Source: an uncultured Poribacteria bacterium (GTDB lineage Bacteria > Poribacteria > WGA-4E > WGA-3G). From it: a stretch of 64,000 nucleotides of DNA. Below, piece after piece: positions 16,935 through 26,015 of this stretch. Made by a program: the position numbers and the translations under genes. Location: the NCBI GenBank assembly GCA_951812525.1, contig OX638316.1, forward strand, positions 992,001 through 1,056,000, given 5' to 3'. The notes under the pieces are model-generated. The model was not told the origin of the DNA. It did not search any database and saw only the letters and a list, made by a program, of their open reading frames with translations. Position 1 is the first letter of the stretch. Each line of letters opens with the position of its first letter.

Positions 16935-18341
16935 ATGGAACTTTTTGAAGCCGTCAGTCCACTGGATTTTAGATATTATGGCGGTGATTCCAATTTTATG
17001 AAGCGGTTGCTGCCCTATGTCTCTGAGGCAGGATATGTTACATATCAGGCAAAGGTAGAGGCGGCACTCGTGCGGACCTTGGCAAACTACGGTGTCTGCT
17101 CGTCAGCGATCGCTGATGAGGTGGAAGCAGCGGTTGATCTCGTAACGGCAGAAGAGGTATACGAAGAACAGTCCCGTATTCGGCATAACATCCGTTCACT
17201 TGTCAATGTGATCCGACGGAAGATTAGTCCCGAAGCGCGTCCTTATGTCCACCTGTTTGCGACCTCTGCCGACATTTTGGATACCGCTACCGCTTTGCGG
17301 TTCAAAGCACTGACCGAAAACGTCATTGTTCCCGATCTGGTTGCTTTGGAACAACAACTGATTGCACTGGCACGTGAACACGCAGAAACAGTACAAATCG
17401 GTAGGACACACGGTCAACACGCCGAACCGACAACGTTCGGTTATGCACTGGCACTCTATGTGAGTCGCCTCGGCACCCGACTTGAGAAGATTCATGAGGC
17501 AGGGAAAAATCTCCGTGGTCAATTCTCAGGTGCAGTCGGTGCGTTTAACGGACTCACGCTGATTCATGAACACCCAGAACGAATTGAGGCTGACTTTCTC
17601 GAACTGCTCGGTTTGAAACCGGCTGATACGCACACATCAACACAGTGCGTGGAACCCGAATTCATCTCCGACTTGGCATACGAGATCACGGCGGCGTACA
17701 CGGTGCTTGCGAACTTCGCAGACGATATGCGACACCTCTATCGCACTGAGATCGCTGAGGTCGGTCGAAAATACAACCCGCAACTGGTAGGTTCCTCAAC
17801 GATGCCACACAAGGTGAATCCAGAGGCGTATGAGAATATCAAAAGTTTGTGGAAGGCTTTTGTGCCGCGTATGCAGACGGTTTTCATGGATAGTATTTTA
17901 GAACACCAACGTGATCTGACGAATTCGGCATCAAGCCGTTTCGTGACGGAATTGTTTACAGCATTTGACTATGCGATCTACCGACTTCGGCGTGCGTTGG
18001 ATGAGATGGATGTAAAGGCGGATAATATGCTGCGTAATCTCGCTCTGAGCGCGGAGGATACGATTGCAGAACCGATCTATTTGTTGATGGCGTATTACGG
18101 GTTTCCCGATGCGTATGATCACACTCGTAAGTTAATCGGACAGGTGCATCAGACTGGAAAGAGCTTGACAACGCTGTTGTGGGAAGATGAGACGTTTCGT
18201 CCGTTCCTCGACAAACTAACAGAACCGCAGCGTGAGGCACTCCGGGATCCAACGAATTATATCGGTGCTGCCGTCCGACTCACGCACGCGACGTGTGATG
18301 CGTGGGAGAAGCGGATTACTAATTACGGTGACGGTGGTTAA
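16935..18341 (+). CDS. purB: adenylosuccinate lyase
   Basis: A 468-residue member of the fumarase/aspartase superfamily. The superfamily signature with the catalytic flexible loop, GSSTMPHKVNPEAYEN, is near residue 290. Other conserved regions are GRTHGQHAEPTTFG and TSADILDTATALRFK. PurB acts twice in purine synthesis, releasing fumarate from SAICAR and from adenylosuccinate. It stands alone behind its own promoter, with a 90-base gap to the next gene. Argininosuccinate lyase and 3-carboxymuconate cycloisomerase share the fold, but the SSTMPHKVNP form and overall layout favour PurB. Confidence 0.88.
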   Translation: MELFEAVSPLDFRYYGGDSNFMKRLLPYVSEAGYVTYQAKVEAALVRTLANYGVCSSAIADEVEAAVDLVTAEEVYEEQSRIRHNIRSLVNVIRRKISPEARPYVHLFATSADILDTATALRFKALTENVIVPDLVALEQQLIALAREHAETVQIGRTHGQHAEPTTFGYALALYVSRLGTRLEKIHEAGKNLRGQFSGAVGAFNGLTLIHEHPERIEADFLELLGLKPADTHTSTQCVEPEFISDLAYEITAAYTVLANFADDMRHLYRTEIAEVGRKYNPQLVGSSTMPHKVNPEAYENIKSLWKAFVPRMQTVFMDSILEHQRDLTNSASSRFVTELFTAFDYAIYRLRRALDEMDVKADNMLRNLALSAEDTIAEPIYLLMAYYGFPDAYDHTRKLIGQVHQTGKSLTTLLWEDETFRPFLDKLTEPQREALRDPTNYIGAAVRLTHATCDAWEKRITNYGDGG

Positions 18342-18431
18342 TAAATCGTTGCGACTGCAATGTTAGTGTCAGAGTTGATAAACCGTAGCACGTGATTTGA
18401 GGTTTGAAAACTAAACAGCGGTGATAAGGCG

Positions 18432-19949
18432 ATGTTGCTGACACTTATTCGGCGAGAATTGCTTGCTAATCTTATGACATTTCGGTTTTCCGTCGCGATG
18501 GTCGTTACACTGTTGCTGGTCGTCGCGAATACCGTCGTCCTGATTACCGATTACGAACGTCGCCTGATAAGCTACAATACTGCAGTAAAGCAACACCACG
18601 CGCGGATTTCAGACGCCAGGACCTACTCGAAGTTGCAGAACGAGACCATCGTGGACCGACCACCCAACCCGCTGAGCATTTTCAATGCGGGTCTGGATCG
18701 ACGACTCGGCAACTCTATCAAGGTCAGCCATATCCTTGTACCAACCCTCTGGGACACCCAATCTCACAGTGCTGATAACCCTTTTCTTAACCTATTTTCC
18801 AGTGTCGATCTGATTATGATTTTTCAGGTAATTCTCAGTCTACTGGCACTGCTTTTTGCGCACGACGCGATCGCTGGCGAACGGGAAGCAGGCACGCTCC
18901 GGTTGACGATGACAAATCCTATCAGTCGCCCCGTTATTCTGATAGCAAAATACATTAGTGCGATGGTTTGTCTGATTCTGCCAGTAGTCATGAGTCTGCT
19001 ACTCGCGCTAATCCTATTCTCTGTATCGGGGTCAATTGCGCTTAGCGTTGATGATTGGCTCCGAATCGGTGGCATTTTGCTGACATCAATCATTTATCTC
19101 TCGGTATTCTACCTGATAGGATTGCTTATCTCGACGATCACTCGTCGAACAGCGACTGCCTTGATGTTGGCAATGGTAATATGGAGTACCGTAGTTCTGA
19201 TTTATCCGAGCCTCAGTGTATTCGCCGTCAATAGACTTTGGCAAGCCCCTTCTCGATTGGAAGCGGCTTATGGTGAAATTGAGCAGATCTGGGAGGCGTT
19301 TGAAAGAGAACGCATAAATTTCTTGAAAAACGATGGCGTCGAGGGAGAAGACCCGAATTTTAATGTGAAGACGCCAGGTGACGGGAGTGTACCCGATTGG
19401 ACCAATTCGACCCGGACGATACTCCAGTATTTTAAGCCAGCATATCGGGAAATGACACGTATCGAGCCGGATTCAGAACCGCAGATCCCTTATGTCAAAG
19501 CCTACTATCAATTCTCAGAACCACAACGGATCCGTGCGGCAGAGAGAACGTGGTTGGTCCGTCAGAAAACCTTGGATCAAATTCACGTCCACAAAGCAGA
19601 CGTGGCGAAGATTCTGATGCGTTTTTCACCGGCAGCGATGTACGATCTCGCAACCGAAGCGTGGGCAGGAACAGATTTCCACAGCATTACGGATTTTATC
19701 ACGGCAGTCCAGCAGTACCGGCAAACGATTATCGATTATTTCTATGATAAGGGAGCCTTTTCTTCGCGGCAATGGTTCGCTAGTGACCACGGCATTGTCG
19801 AATGGAGCGACTTACCTCGGTTTTCTTATCGCCGGACAAATATAGCGACCAGCGTCCAGCACGCCAGCGGCGATATTGCCTGCCTGCTACTCATCAATGT
19901 TGTGCTGTTCATGACGACGTTTCTCATCTTTGTGCGTCAAGAAGTGTAG
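18432..19949 (+). CDS. ABC-2 type permease (DUF3526-like)
   Basis: A 505-residue integral membrane protein. It has an N-terminal helix (about 17-38), a long periplasmic-like region, then a cluster of five or so helices from about residue 125 to 270, and a last helix at the C-terminus. FAHDAIAGEREAGTLRLTMT followed by NPISRPVILIAKY is the typical cytoplasmic coupling region of ABC-2 exporters. The next gene is a diverged paralogue. No ATP-binding gene is adjacent, so the energy-providing subunit must be elsewhere. The substrate is unknown. AAGG before the ATG serves as ribosome binding site. Confidence 0.82.
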   Translation: MLLTLIRRELLANLMTFRFSVAMVVTLLLVVANTVVLITDYERRLISYNTAVKQHHARISDARTYSKLQNETIVDRPPNPLSIFNAGLDRRLGNSIKVSHILVPTLWDTQSHSADNPFLNLFSSVDLIMIFQVILSLLALLFAHDAIAGEREAGTLRLTMTNPISRPVILIAKYISAMVCLILPVVMSLLLALILFSVSGSIALSVDDWLRIGGILLTSIIYLSVFYLIGLLISTITRRTATALMLAMVIWSTVVLIYPSLSVFAVNRLWQAPSRLEAAYGEIEQIWEAFERERINFLKNDGVEGEDPNFNVKTPGDGSVPDWTNSTRTILQYFKPAYREMTRIEPDSEPQIPYVKAYYQFSEPQRIRAAERTWLVRQKTLDQIHVHKADVAKILMRFSPAAMYDLATEAWAGTDFHSITDFITAVQQYRQTIIDYFYDKGAFSSRQWFASDHGIVEWSDLPRFSYRRTNIATSVQHASGDIACLLLINVVLFMTTFLIFVRQEV

Positions 19950-19997
19950 AATAGTTTTCACTACTCAATACCCAGTACTCAGCACCCAAAACTAATT

Positions 19998-21428
19998 ATG
20001 ATTTGGCATATCACAAAACGAGAACTCTATGACCATCTGAACAGCCTGCGATTTGCTTTCACAACTGTTTTGATTATTGCCTTGATGATTGTCAACGCAA
20101 TTGGGTATCTTGGCGAACACAAAGCGCAGTCGGTGGCATATCAACAAAAGGTCTCAGAGTCTTTAGATAAGATGAGATCAAACGCAGATAATCTCTATAA
20201 TCTGCTTATAGAAGGACCGGGCAACCTCTACAAAAAGCCTTCTTCACTTTCGTTTTGTGCAAGCAGCGGTGAAGCATTTATACCCGAATCCGCTGAGAGT
20301 GTAGGTCGCTCCTGGGGTCTAACAGTTCCCGGACACTTTGAAGCCTGGGCGATATGGCGCATGCAATATCCGCAGTCCAATCCAAACTTGTGGGACATTA
20401 TGCCAGATTATACCAACGTTGATTGGGGTGCTATCATTTCTGTGGTGCTGAGTATGATAGCGATTCTATTCACTTTCGACGCGATCTCCTCAGAGCAAGA
20501 ACACGGTACATTGCGACTGACATTGTCCAACAGCATTTCACGTGGCACCGTATTGGTCAGCAAGTTCCTTGCAGCATTGATCGCGATCGGCATTCCTTTC
20601 CTGATTGCGGCGTTAATTAACCTCTTTCTACTTTACACTTCAGGAAGTATTCCGTTGGGACCCAGTGAATGGGGACGATTAGGAGTTATTGTTCTTACCG
20701 CTTTTGTTTATATATCAATTTTTCTCGCGTTGGGGCTGCTCATATCCGCTCGTGTGAGCAACTCGTCAACAAGTCTCACGATTCTCTTACTGATTTGGAC
20801 TGTTTGGGTGGTTCTGCTGCCTTCTACGCTCGGCGCACTTACCAGCGGTCTACAGCCGACGATGACCAGTAATGAGTTGGATAGACGACAAAGGGATTTG
20901 AGTGGAAACCTTCATAATCAATACATGGAATTTTTCGTCATCCCCTCACGAGAGATTCCAGCAACAAAAGAGACGTTATTGTGGTCAGAATATCTCATGG
21001 AAGACGCGATACGTCACGAGCGTTTGAATGAAGAACACTTGAACGCTCAGATTGCTCAGATTCAACTTGCAAGATCCATAACCCGTATATCGCCAGCGTC
21101 GGGTGTCCGATATGCCATCGAATCTCTTGCCGGAACGGGTTTCACACGGCACGTTCAATTTTTAGCGCAAATACCCCGATACGCCAATGAATTCAGAGCG
21201 TTTCTCATCGAAATTGATCTTGCTGACCCAGAAAGTCCACATGCCATGGGTCCCGAGGAAGGCACTTCACAAAAACCAGTGCACTTTGAATCAATCCCGA
21301 AATTTGAAGATCATATCAGTTTCAGTGGGGCATACAATGCTGCAGTTACAGACTTCATGTTATTATTGCTATTTTTTGTGGTGTTGTTTGCAGGTGCGTT
21401 TCTTTCTTTTTTACGCGCTGATGTTTAG
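19998..21428 (+). CDS. ABC-2 type permease (DUF3526-like), paralogue of the preceding gene
   Basis: A 476-residue membrane protein with the same layout as its upstream neighbour. FDAISSEQEHGTLRLTLS and NSISRGTVLVSKF align with the coupling region of that protein. The two probably form a heterodimeric permease. The 48-base gap between them contains ACTCAATACCCAGTACTCAGC-like words, and no good ribosome binding site is visible before the ATG. Gliding-type and multidrug-type ABC-2 systems also come as permease pairs; the substrate cannot be told. Confidence 0.82.
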   Translation: MIWHITKRELYDHLNSLRFAFTTVLIIALMIVNAIGYLGEHKAQSVAYQQKVSESLDKMRSNADNLYNLLIEGPGNLYKKPSSLSFCASSGEAFIPESAESVGRSWGLTVPGHFEAWAIWRMQYPQSNPNLWDIMPDYTNVDWGAIISVVLSMIAILFTFDAISSEQEHGTLRLTLSNSISRGTVLVSKFLAALIAIGIPFLIAALINLFLLYTSGSIPLGPSEWGRLGVIVLTAFVYISIFLALGLLISARVSNSSTSLTILLLIWTVWVVLLPSTLGALTSGLQPTMTSNELDRRQRDLSGNLHNQYMEFFVIPSREIPATKETLLWSEYLMEDAIRHERLNEEHLNAQIAQIQLARSITRISPASGVRYAIESLAGTGFTRHVQFLAQIPRYANEFRAFLIEIDLADPESPHAMGPEEGTSQKPVHFESIPKFEDHISFSGAYNAAVTDFMLLLLFFVVLFAGAFLSFLRADV

Positions 21429-21465
21429 AGAATCTCTAATCCTACGAATTCAGGTTAACTAAAAA

Positions 21466-22812
21466 ATGTTTGATATTACCTATTTAGGACGGCGGTGCTT
21501 TCGTTTTATCGGACGCTATCCGCGCACATCAATAGTGGTTGGTCTCCTATTAGTCTTATGTATCGGCATTTGGGTAGGTAGAAAAAGTCCGCCTTGGCTT
21601 CGTGGAAGCACAGTCGTCAATTATGTCCGCTCCCATTTTGCTTCCGAACGAAGCGATACGACAAAATCGGTCGCGCGGGGAATTACCCACCGGCAGATAT
21701 TAGATAGTGGTGTACTGACGAACATCCTTTCGGTCTCGCCAGATGCCGTTGATATTCGTCCGTATCGAGCGTTGAGTGCAGGGATTGGTACGGAATCGTT
21801 GGTGTCGCTTGCGCGACGGTATAAGGCACTCGCTGCGATAAATGGCGGTTTCTTTGAAATGGTCGGGACGTTTCGTGGAGAGTCCGTCGGTGCGCTGAAG
21901 ATTGACGGTGAATGGGTAAGCGAACCCGAACAGGGCAGAGCAGTGATTGGACTCCGAACCGTTGATGGAAAGATCGAAGCGTCCATTGACCGGATTGTTC
22001 TGCGACAGGCACTGGTTTTACCGAGCGGAGAGACACTCCAGATTAACGGTATGAATCGGAGTCGTGGCAAAGACGAATTAATAATTTATCGCCCACACTT
22101 CCATACGGTGACACTGACGATGCCGGATGGTGTGGAAGCTGTTGTGAGAAATGGTGAAGTAACCGACATCCGTGACAGAGAAGGCAGCTCGCGTATTCCT
22201 GCTGATGGGTACATCTTGTCAGCAAGTGGTAAGAAACGTAAGGATCTGCTAGCACATATCGCAGAAGGTGATGCGGTGCAGGTTCGTGAGACGGTTATTC
22301 CTGAACGCGTTGGGGATAGCAATTTGTGGGCGAGTTTTGCGCACATTATTGGCGGTGGTCCGTTGTTACTGCAAGATGGTACCGCGACACCCACACAAGC
22401 GTACGGGCGCGAAGGATTTGATCAGGCGTTCCACAGTTTTTGGCATCCGCGCACGGCAATCGGTAAAAAGGGGGACGGCACCCTTCTATTTGTCACGGTA
22501 ACGGCGGCAGAGGCAGGTGTTCGACGCGGTGTTAAGTTAGCACGGCTTGCGGAACTCTTTCTGGAATGGGGTGCAACGGACGCTCTTAATCTTGACGGCG
22601 GCAATTCATCAATGCTGATCATTCAAGACAAAGTCGTGAGTGTTAAGGAGAAAGAATCTCGGCGTGTGAAGCCGGCGGATAAAGCAGAACCGAAAAAGGC
22701 AGGTGCAGAGAAAAACACAAAGACCGCTCGTGGTAATCGCCGAATTCGTCCGCTACCGAGGCAGCAGGGACGCGCTATTGCGGATGCCATCTTGATTTTT
22801 TCGCGGTTTTAG
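21466..22812 (+). CDS. membrane-anchored phosphodiester glycosidase (NAGPA domain)
   Basis: A 448-residue protein with an N-terminal anchor helix (residues about 22-38) and a large extracytoplasmic NAGPA-type domain. Key motifs are AAINGGFFE, IIGGGPLLL, HPRTAIGKKGDG and NLDGGNSSMLI. The family hydrolyses GlcNAc-1-phosphodiester bonds in the lysosomal uncovering enzyme; bacterial members act on cell-wall or exopolysaccharide phosphodiesters. A Lys/Arg-rich linker (about 400-435) precedes a short C-terminal segment. It follows the permeases by 37 bases in the same direction and may be cotranscribed. The exact substrate is unknown. Confidence 0.88.
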   Translation: MFDITYLGRRCFRFIGRYPRTSIVVGLLLVLCIGIWVGRKSPPWLRGSTVVNYVRSHFASERSDTTKSVARGITHRQILDSGVLTNILSVSPDAVDIRPYRALSAGIGTESLVSLARRYKALAAINGGFFEMVGTFRGESVGALKIDGEWVSEPEQGRAVIGLRTVDGKIEASIDRIVLRQALVLPSGETLQINGMNRSRGKDELIIYRPHFHTVTLTMPDGVEAVVRNGEVTDIRDREGSSRIPADGYILSASGKKRKDLLAHIAEGDAVQVRETVIPERVGDSNLWASFAHIIGGGPLLLQDGTATPTQAYGREGFDQAFHSFWHPRTAIGKKGDGTLLFVTVTAAEAGVRRGVKLARLAELFLEWGATDALNLDGGNSSMLIIQDKVVSVKEKESRRVKPADKAEPKKAGAEKNTKTARGNRRIRPLPRQQGRAIADAILIFSRF

Positions 22813-22820
22813 GTTATAAT
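22792..22820 (+). promoter_or_regulatory. sigma70 promoter of the DUF4159 gene
   Basis: TTGATT (22792-22797), a 17-base spacer and a perfect TATAAT (22815-22820), overlapping the 3' end of the upstream gene. The leader to the ATG at 22888 is about 60 bases and ends in a strong AGGAGGAG ribosome binding site. Confidence 0.6.
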
Positions 22821-22887
22821 AGAGCAATAAGGTCTTTAGATGTAATAGATAGTCGCCCGTGGGCATTGGAATAGGAGGAGAAAATTT

Positions 22888-23817
22888 ATGTTACGCAAGA
22901 GCAGCCCACTCAAATCTATTGAAAAAATGGATGCCAGTAACGAGCATCGGAAACTCAGATCCAATATAGCATCGAAAGAGGCTTCACTGTCGCGACGCAC
23001 CTTTTTGAAAGGCTCCGTTGGGCTTGCTGCCTCTGCGCTCGCGGCAGGTGGATTAATTCTGCCTGCAGACGCACAGTGGGGTTTTCGAGAGTATATCCCT
23101 TATAACGCCGCAGAAGATTTTCACTACGGCACACGATACGGAAGAATTGAACATCACTATCCCGAAATGAATCCTACAGGTGAGAAATTCACGTTTGTGC
23201 GACTCAAGTACCCGGGTGGCGATTGGTACACAAACATCGTTAACTATTACCGGTGGCCATCGGATTTGAAGTTCACAGAGATTCTCGCTGAAAATACGAC
23301 AATTGATGTTGAGGTGCGTGAGCATCCGCAGTATGTCGATATCGACGATGAAGGGTTATTTGCCTATCCGTTCCTATATATGACTGGACACAGGGGGATT
23401 CGACTTTCCCCAGAACAGGTGCGAAAGATGAGGGATTACTTTGAACGTGGCGGTTTTCTCCACGTCGAAGATTGTGATGCACGCCTGAATAACTATCAAG
23501 GCGGCTTGCGTCGGTATATCTATGAGATGACTCGGCAGATTTATCCAGAAAAGAAGTTTGAACGGTTGGAGATGAGCCACCCGATTTATCACACACTCTA
23601 CCAACACGATGAATACCTCGGTGGCGATAAACGCATCAAAAACATATCTGACTATGACGAAGCGATCATGGATGACGACCGTGTGATCATCTACTTCTGT
23701 CCGAGCGATCTGAACTGCGCATGGGAAGGTAGACCCTGTGAACCGGGTGGTGAGGAACAGCGGACGTGGGCATTTAAACAGGGAATGAATGTTGTGGCGT
23801 ATGCGTTGACGCGGTGA
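22888..23817 (+). CDS. Tat-exported DUF4159 protein
   Basis: A 309-residue protein. The N-terminal 30 residues are charged and are followed by a twin-arginine signal, LSRRTFLKGSVGLAASALAA, ending near ADAQ. The rest matches DUF4159: FTFVRLKYPGGDWYTN, LFAYPFLYMTGHRGIRLS, FERGGFLHVEDCD and MSHPIYHTLY. DUF4159 has a glutamine-amidotransferase-like fold without a known reaction. It is frequent in Planctomycetes, Poribacteria and related lineages, often near MoxR/vWA operons, which are not present here. The role is unknown; the location is the periplasm. Confidence 0.88.
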   Translation: MLRKSSPLKSIEKMDASNEHRKLRSNIASKEASLSRRTFLKGSVGLAASALAAGGLILPADAQWGFREYIPYNAAEDFHYGTRYGRIEHHYPEMNPTGEKFTFVRLKYPGGDWYTNIVNYYRWPSDLKFTEILAENTTIDVEVREHPQYVDIDDEGLFAYPFLYMTGHRGIRLSPEQVRKMRDYFERGGFLHVEDCDARLNNYQGGLRRYIYEMTRQIYPEKKFERLEMSHPIYHTLYQHDEYLGGDKRIKNISDYDEAIMDDDRVIIYFCPSDLNCAWEGRPCEPGGEEQRTWAFKQGMNVVAYALTR

Positions 23818-23822
23818 GGGTG

Positions 23823-23843
23823 GTCGCGAGATCACTCCTACAG
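23823..23843. repeat. dispersed palindrome overlapping a stop codon
   Basis: GTCGCGAGATCACTCCTACAG. Read on the minus strand its TGTAGG supplies the TAG stop of the FAD gene (23838-23840). The element thus sits exactly at the convergent junction of two genes. Confidence 0.55.
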
Positions 23844-25091
23844 ATGTGCGAGGAGTTTTTCGCGGAGGCGTTCATAAGCGAGGCTTGCACCGGCGATGTT
23901 GCCTGAGGCGGGACCTATCTGAAGTTGCGCGATAGTGCCAGAGCCGAATAGATTTTGGACTGGATAGAGTTGTAAATTTGCATCAAGGTGCGGTAATCCG
24001 CATACAAGTGGAATCCGGTGCTGTGCGATCAACTCTCTCAAAAACCCGTAACGGCGAAGATTGAATTGATACCCAGTTGCGAGGATAATACGCGAGACAT
24101 TCATAATGTCCCCACGGTCTGTTGTAACGTTCAACCTTTGTGTTGGACCACCTTCCCCTACCGAGACAATATTCTGGATACGGGTCTCAGGATAAATATT
24201 AATGTTTACGGCATCCGTCAACGCTTCCATAATATCGGGCGTAATACTTCCTTCACCCCTATTTTGCTGAATGATCTCATAACGCCTCTGAAAATCGGTC
24301 TCACTTGCGAATTCGGCGAGTGCCTTGGGACCTAACCACACCGGTGGAAAATCAAACTGCTCTGTTTTCAACTGTTTTCGAGCAATTAGTGCTACGCTAT
24401 GTCCGCGTTCGCTGAGACTTCTCGCGAGCGTCCCTGCTGTTAACCCTCCGCCAACGATAACAAAAGATTCTTCACTGTCTTCTTCATCCTGATAATCCAC
24501 AGTAAATTCGGAGGCGTGCAAAATCCTGTCAGGATACTGGCACCGCCATTGGACAAATTCCGCCGGTACGTAAGCACAATCGTCAACACCGACGGCGAGA
24601 ACGACACAACGACTCCGAAATCCGACATTGTCTTTCGAGATCAGGCGGAACGGAAATTGACCTGCGCCTCTGTCCCACCGTAATTTTGCGACTTCAAACT
24701 GATAATAGACTCGGTGTTGCTCAAGCTCAGTAAGCGTATCGTTACAGTAATCCCAAAAAAGCTGCGTAGAGGGTTGCGAATAGGGTGGTGCTAACTCTCC
24801 TGTTCGGTTGTGGCGTTCGGCGTATTCAACGATGCCGAGTGCATCAGAGGAGATATGATGGACAGCAGGCGAACGCAGAAACATCATACCTTGGCGTTCT
24901 GTTTTATCCCGCCATTGGGTAAGGGGCTGTGGGTGCCGATCGACAATAGCGATATGTCTCGCCATTGTCGGTGCTTCGCGAAGGAGCCGAATCGCGATAG
25001 ATACGCCGTGTATTCCGCCACCGATGATGGTAATGGGGATGTTGCGGTGGGCCAAACGGCTGTCAGCCGCTAATACCTGCTGCTTATTCAT
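23838..25091 (-). CDS. FAD/NAD(P)-binding oxidoreductase
   Basis: A 417-residue flavoprotein with two Rossmann motifs. ITIIGGGIHGVSIAIRLL near residue 20 binds FAD. VIVGGGLTAGTLARSL near residue 212 is a second dinucleotide-binding site, and RIILATGYQ near 335 is the ATG-type FAD contact. The architecture resembles flavin-dependent N-hydroxylating or lycopene-cyclase-like monooxygenases, but no substrate residues can be named. It lies 12 bases after the stop of the lipoprotein gene and lacks a clear ribosome binding site, so it may be translated by read-on from that operon. The stop codon lies inside a dispersed palindrome. Confidence 0.8.
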   Translation of the reverse strand: MNKQQVLAADSRLAHRNIPITIIGGGIHGVSIAIRLLREAPTMARHIAIVDRHPQPLTQWRDKTERQGMMFLRSPAVHHISSDALGIVEYAERHNRTGELAPPYSQPSTQLFWDYCNDTLTELEQHRVYYQFEVAKLRWDRGAGQFPFRLISKDNVGFRSRCVVLAVGVDDCAYVPAEFVQWRCQYPDRILHASEFTVDYQDEEDSEESFVIVGGGLTAGTLARSLSERGHSVALIARKQLKTEQFDFPPVWLGPKALAEFASETDFQRRYEIIQQNRGEGSITPDIMEALTDAVNINIYPETRIQNIVSVGEGGPTQRLNVTTDRGDIMNVSRIILATGYQFNLRRYGFLRELIAQHRIPLVCGLPHLDANLQLYPVQNLFGSGTIAQLQIGPASGNIAGASLAYERLREKLLAHL

Positions 25092-25103
25092 TAGACTGAT
25101 AAC

Positions 25104-26015
25104 TTAATCGGCACTCGGTACCGTCAAATGCGCGCTCTTGAGTGCGAAGGTTTGCGCGGAGAATGCATCAGTGGCGCGATAACGGTTGTACCGATATTGG
25201 ACGATCCCAATCGATGGTGCAACCCAATAAATTGCGGGCGGACTAATCAAAAAGATCGACGGATCCTCGCTATCTCCATAAACTACCTCTTCCTGAACGA
25301 CATAAGTCGTGAAGGTGCCTGCCGGAACGGTAATTTGTGCATCTTTCTCCACTACATAGCGTGTGACGGTGACCGGTGAGCCGACGGTTTTTTCAAAAAC
25401 TGTCCACTGCTTGCCAACTTCCAATGGAAAATCCCATAGTGTCCGTGGCGGAAAATGCTTTGCGTGAAATACGGGATTCTCAATAGGGAGGTAAATGTCG
25501 AAGGCGGATTCTATCAACGCCTGTGAGGTCTTGTAAAAGTAGGTTGCTAAAACCGGAAAAGGGAATACGTCATAAAATTCTGTGTTTAATCGAAAGTAAT
25601 AGGCGTTCGCGGATAGGTGGTCAATAGCCTCGTAGTTGAATTGGTCGGGTTCAACTGGACTAATGTCGCTGACAGTCATCTGCCGATGCGTTGTTCCACT
25701 GATATCGCGTGTGCCTCCGATCCGGAGTGTGAATTCCTGATTCGTGTCAACGTTGATATAGGTCCATGAAGAGCCTGGACCTGTCGGGAAGTCGATGGCA
25801 CGGAGACCACCTGTTGTATGAGGTGTGGGAATCGTGGTTTCACCGTGTGGATCCACTAACCCTTCATCTCCACAACTTATGAGGCATAGTAAGAAAAGTA
25901 TAATAGCAATAGTAATTGGCAGATTGGTGATCAGTGGTCGGAAATAAGGATCTGAACTTCCCTTTTGATTACTGACTGCTATTTCTCTGATTGCTGACTG
26001 CTGAGTGCTACTCAT
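25104..26015 (-). CDS. lipoprotein of unknown function
   Basis: 303 residues. The ATG at 26015 overlaps the stop of the upstream metallopeptidase gene by one base (TAATG), so translation is coupled. A long hydrophilic lead of about 33 residues precedes a hydrophobic segment ending in the lipobox LISC, then GDEG. The lead is encoded by CAGCAGTCAGCAATCAG-like words that are common intergenic debris here, so it is either an acquired N-terminal extension or the true start is internal. The mature part contains beta-rich segments (GSSWTYINVDT, VGKQWTVFE, VPAGTFTTYVVQE) seen in many secreted Poribacteria-type proteins. No enzyme motif was found. Confidence 0.75.
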   Translation of the reverse strand: MSSTQQSAIREIAVSNQKGSSDPYFRPLITNLPITIAIILFLLCLISCGDEGLVDPHGETTIPTPHTTGGLRAIDFPTGPGSSWTYINVDTNQEFTLRIGGTRDISGTTHRQMTVSDISPVEPDQFNYEAIDHLSANAYYFRLNTEFYDVFPFPVLATYFYKTSQALIESAFDIYLPIENPVFHAKHFPPRTLWDFPLEVGKQWTVFEKTVGSPVTVTRYVVEKDAQITVPAGTFTTYVVQEEVVYGDSEDPSIFLISPPAIYWVAPSIGIVQYRYNRYRATDAFSAQTFALKSAHLTVPSAD

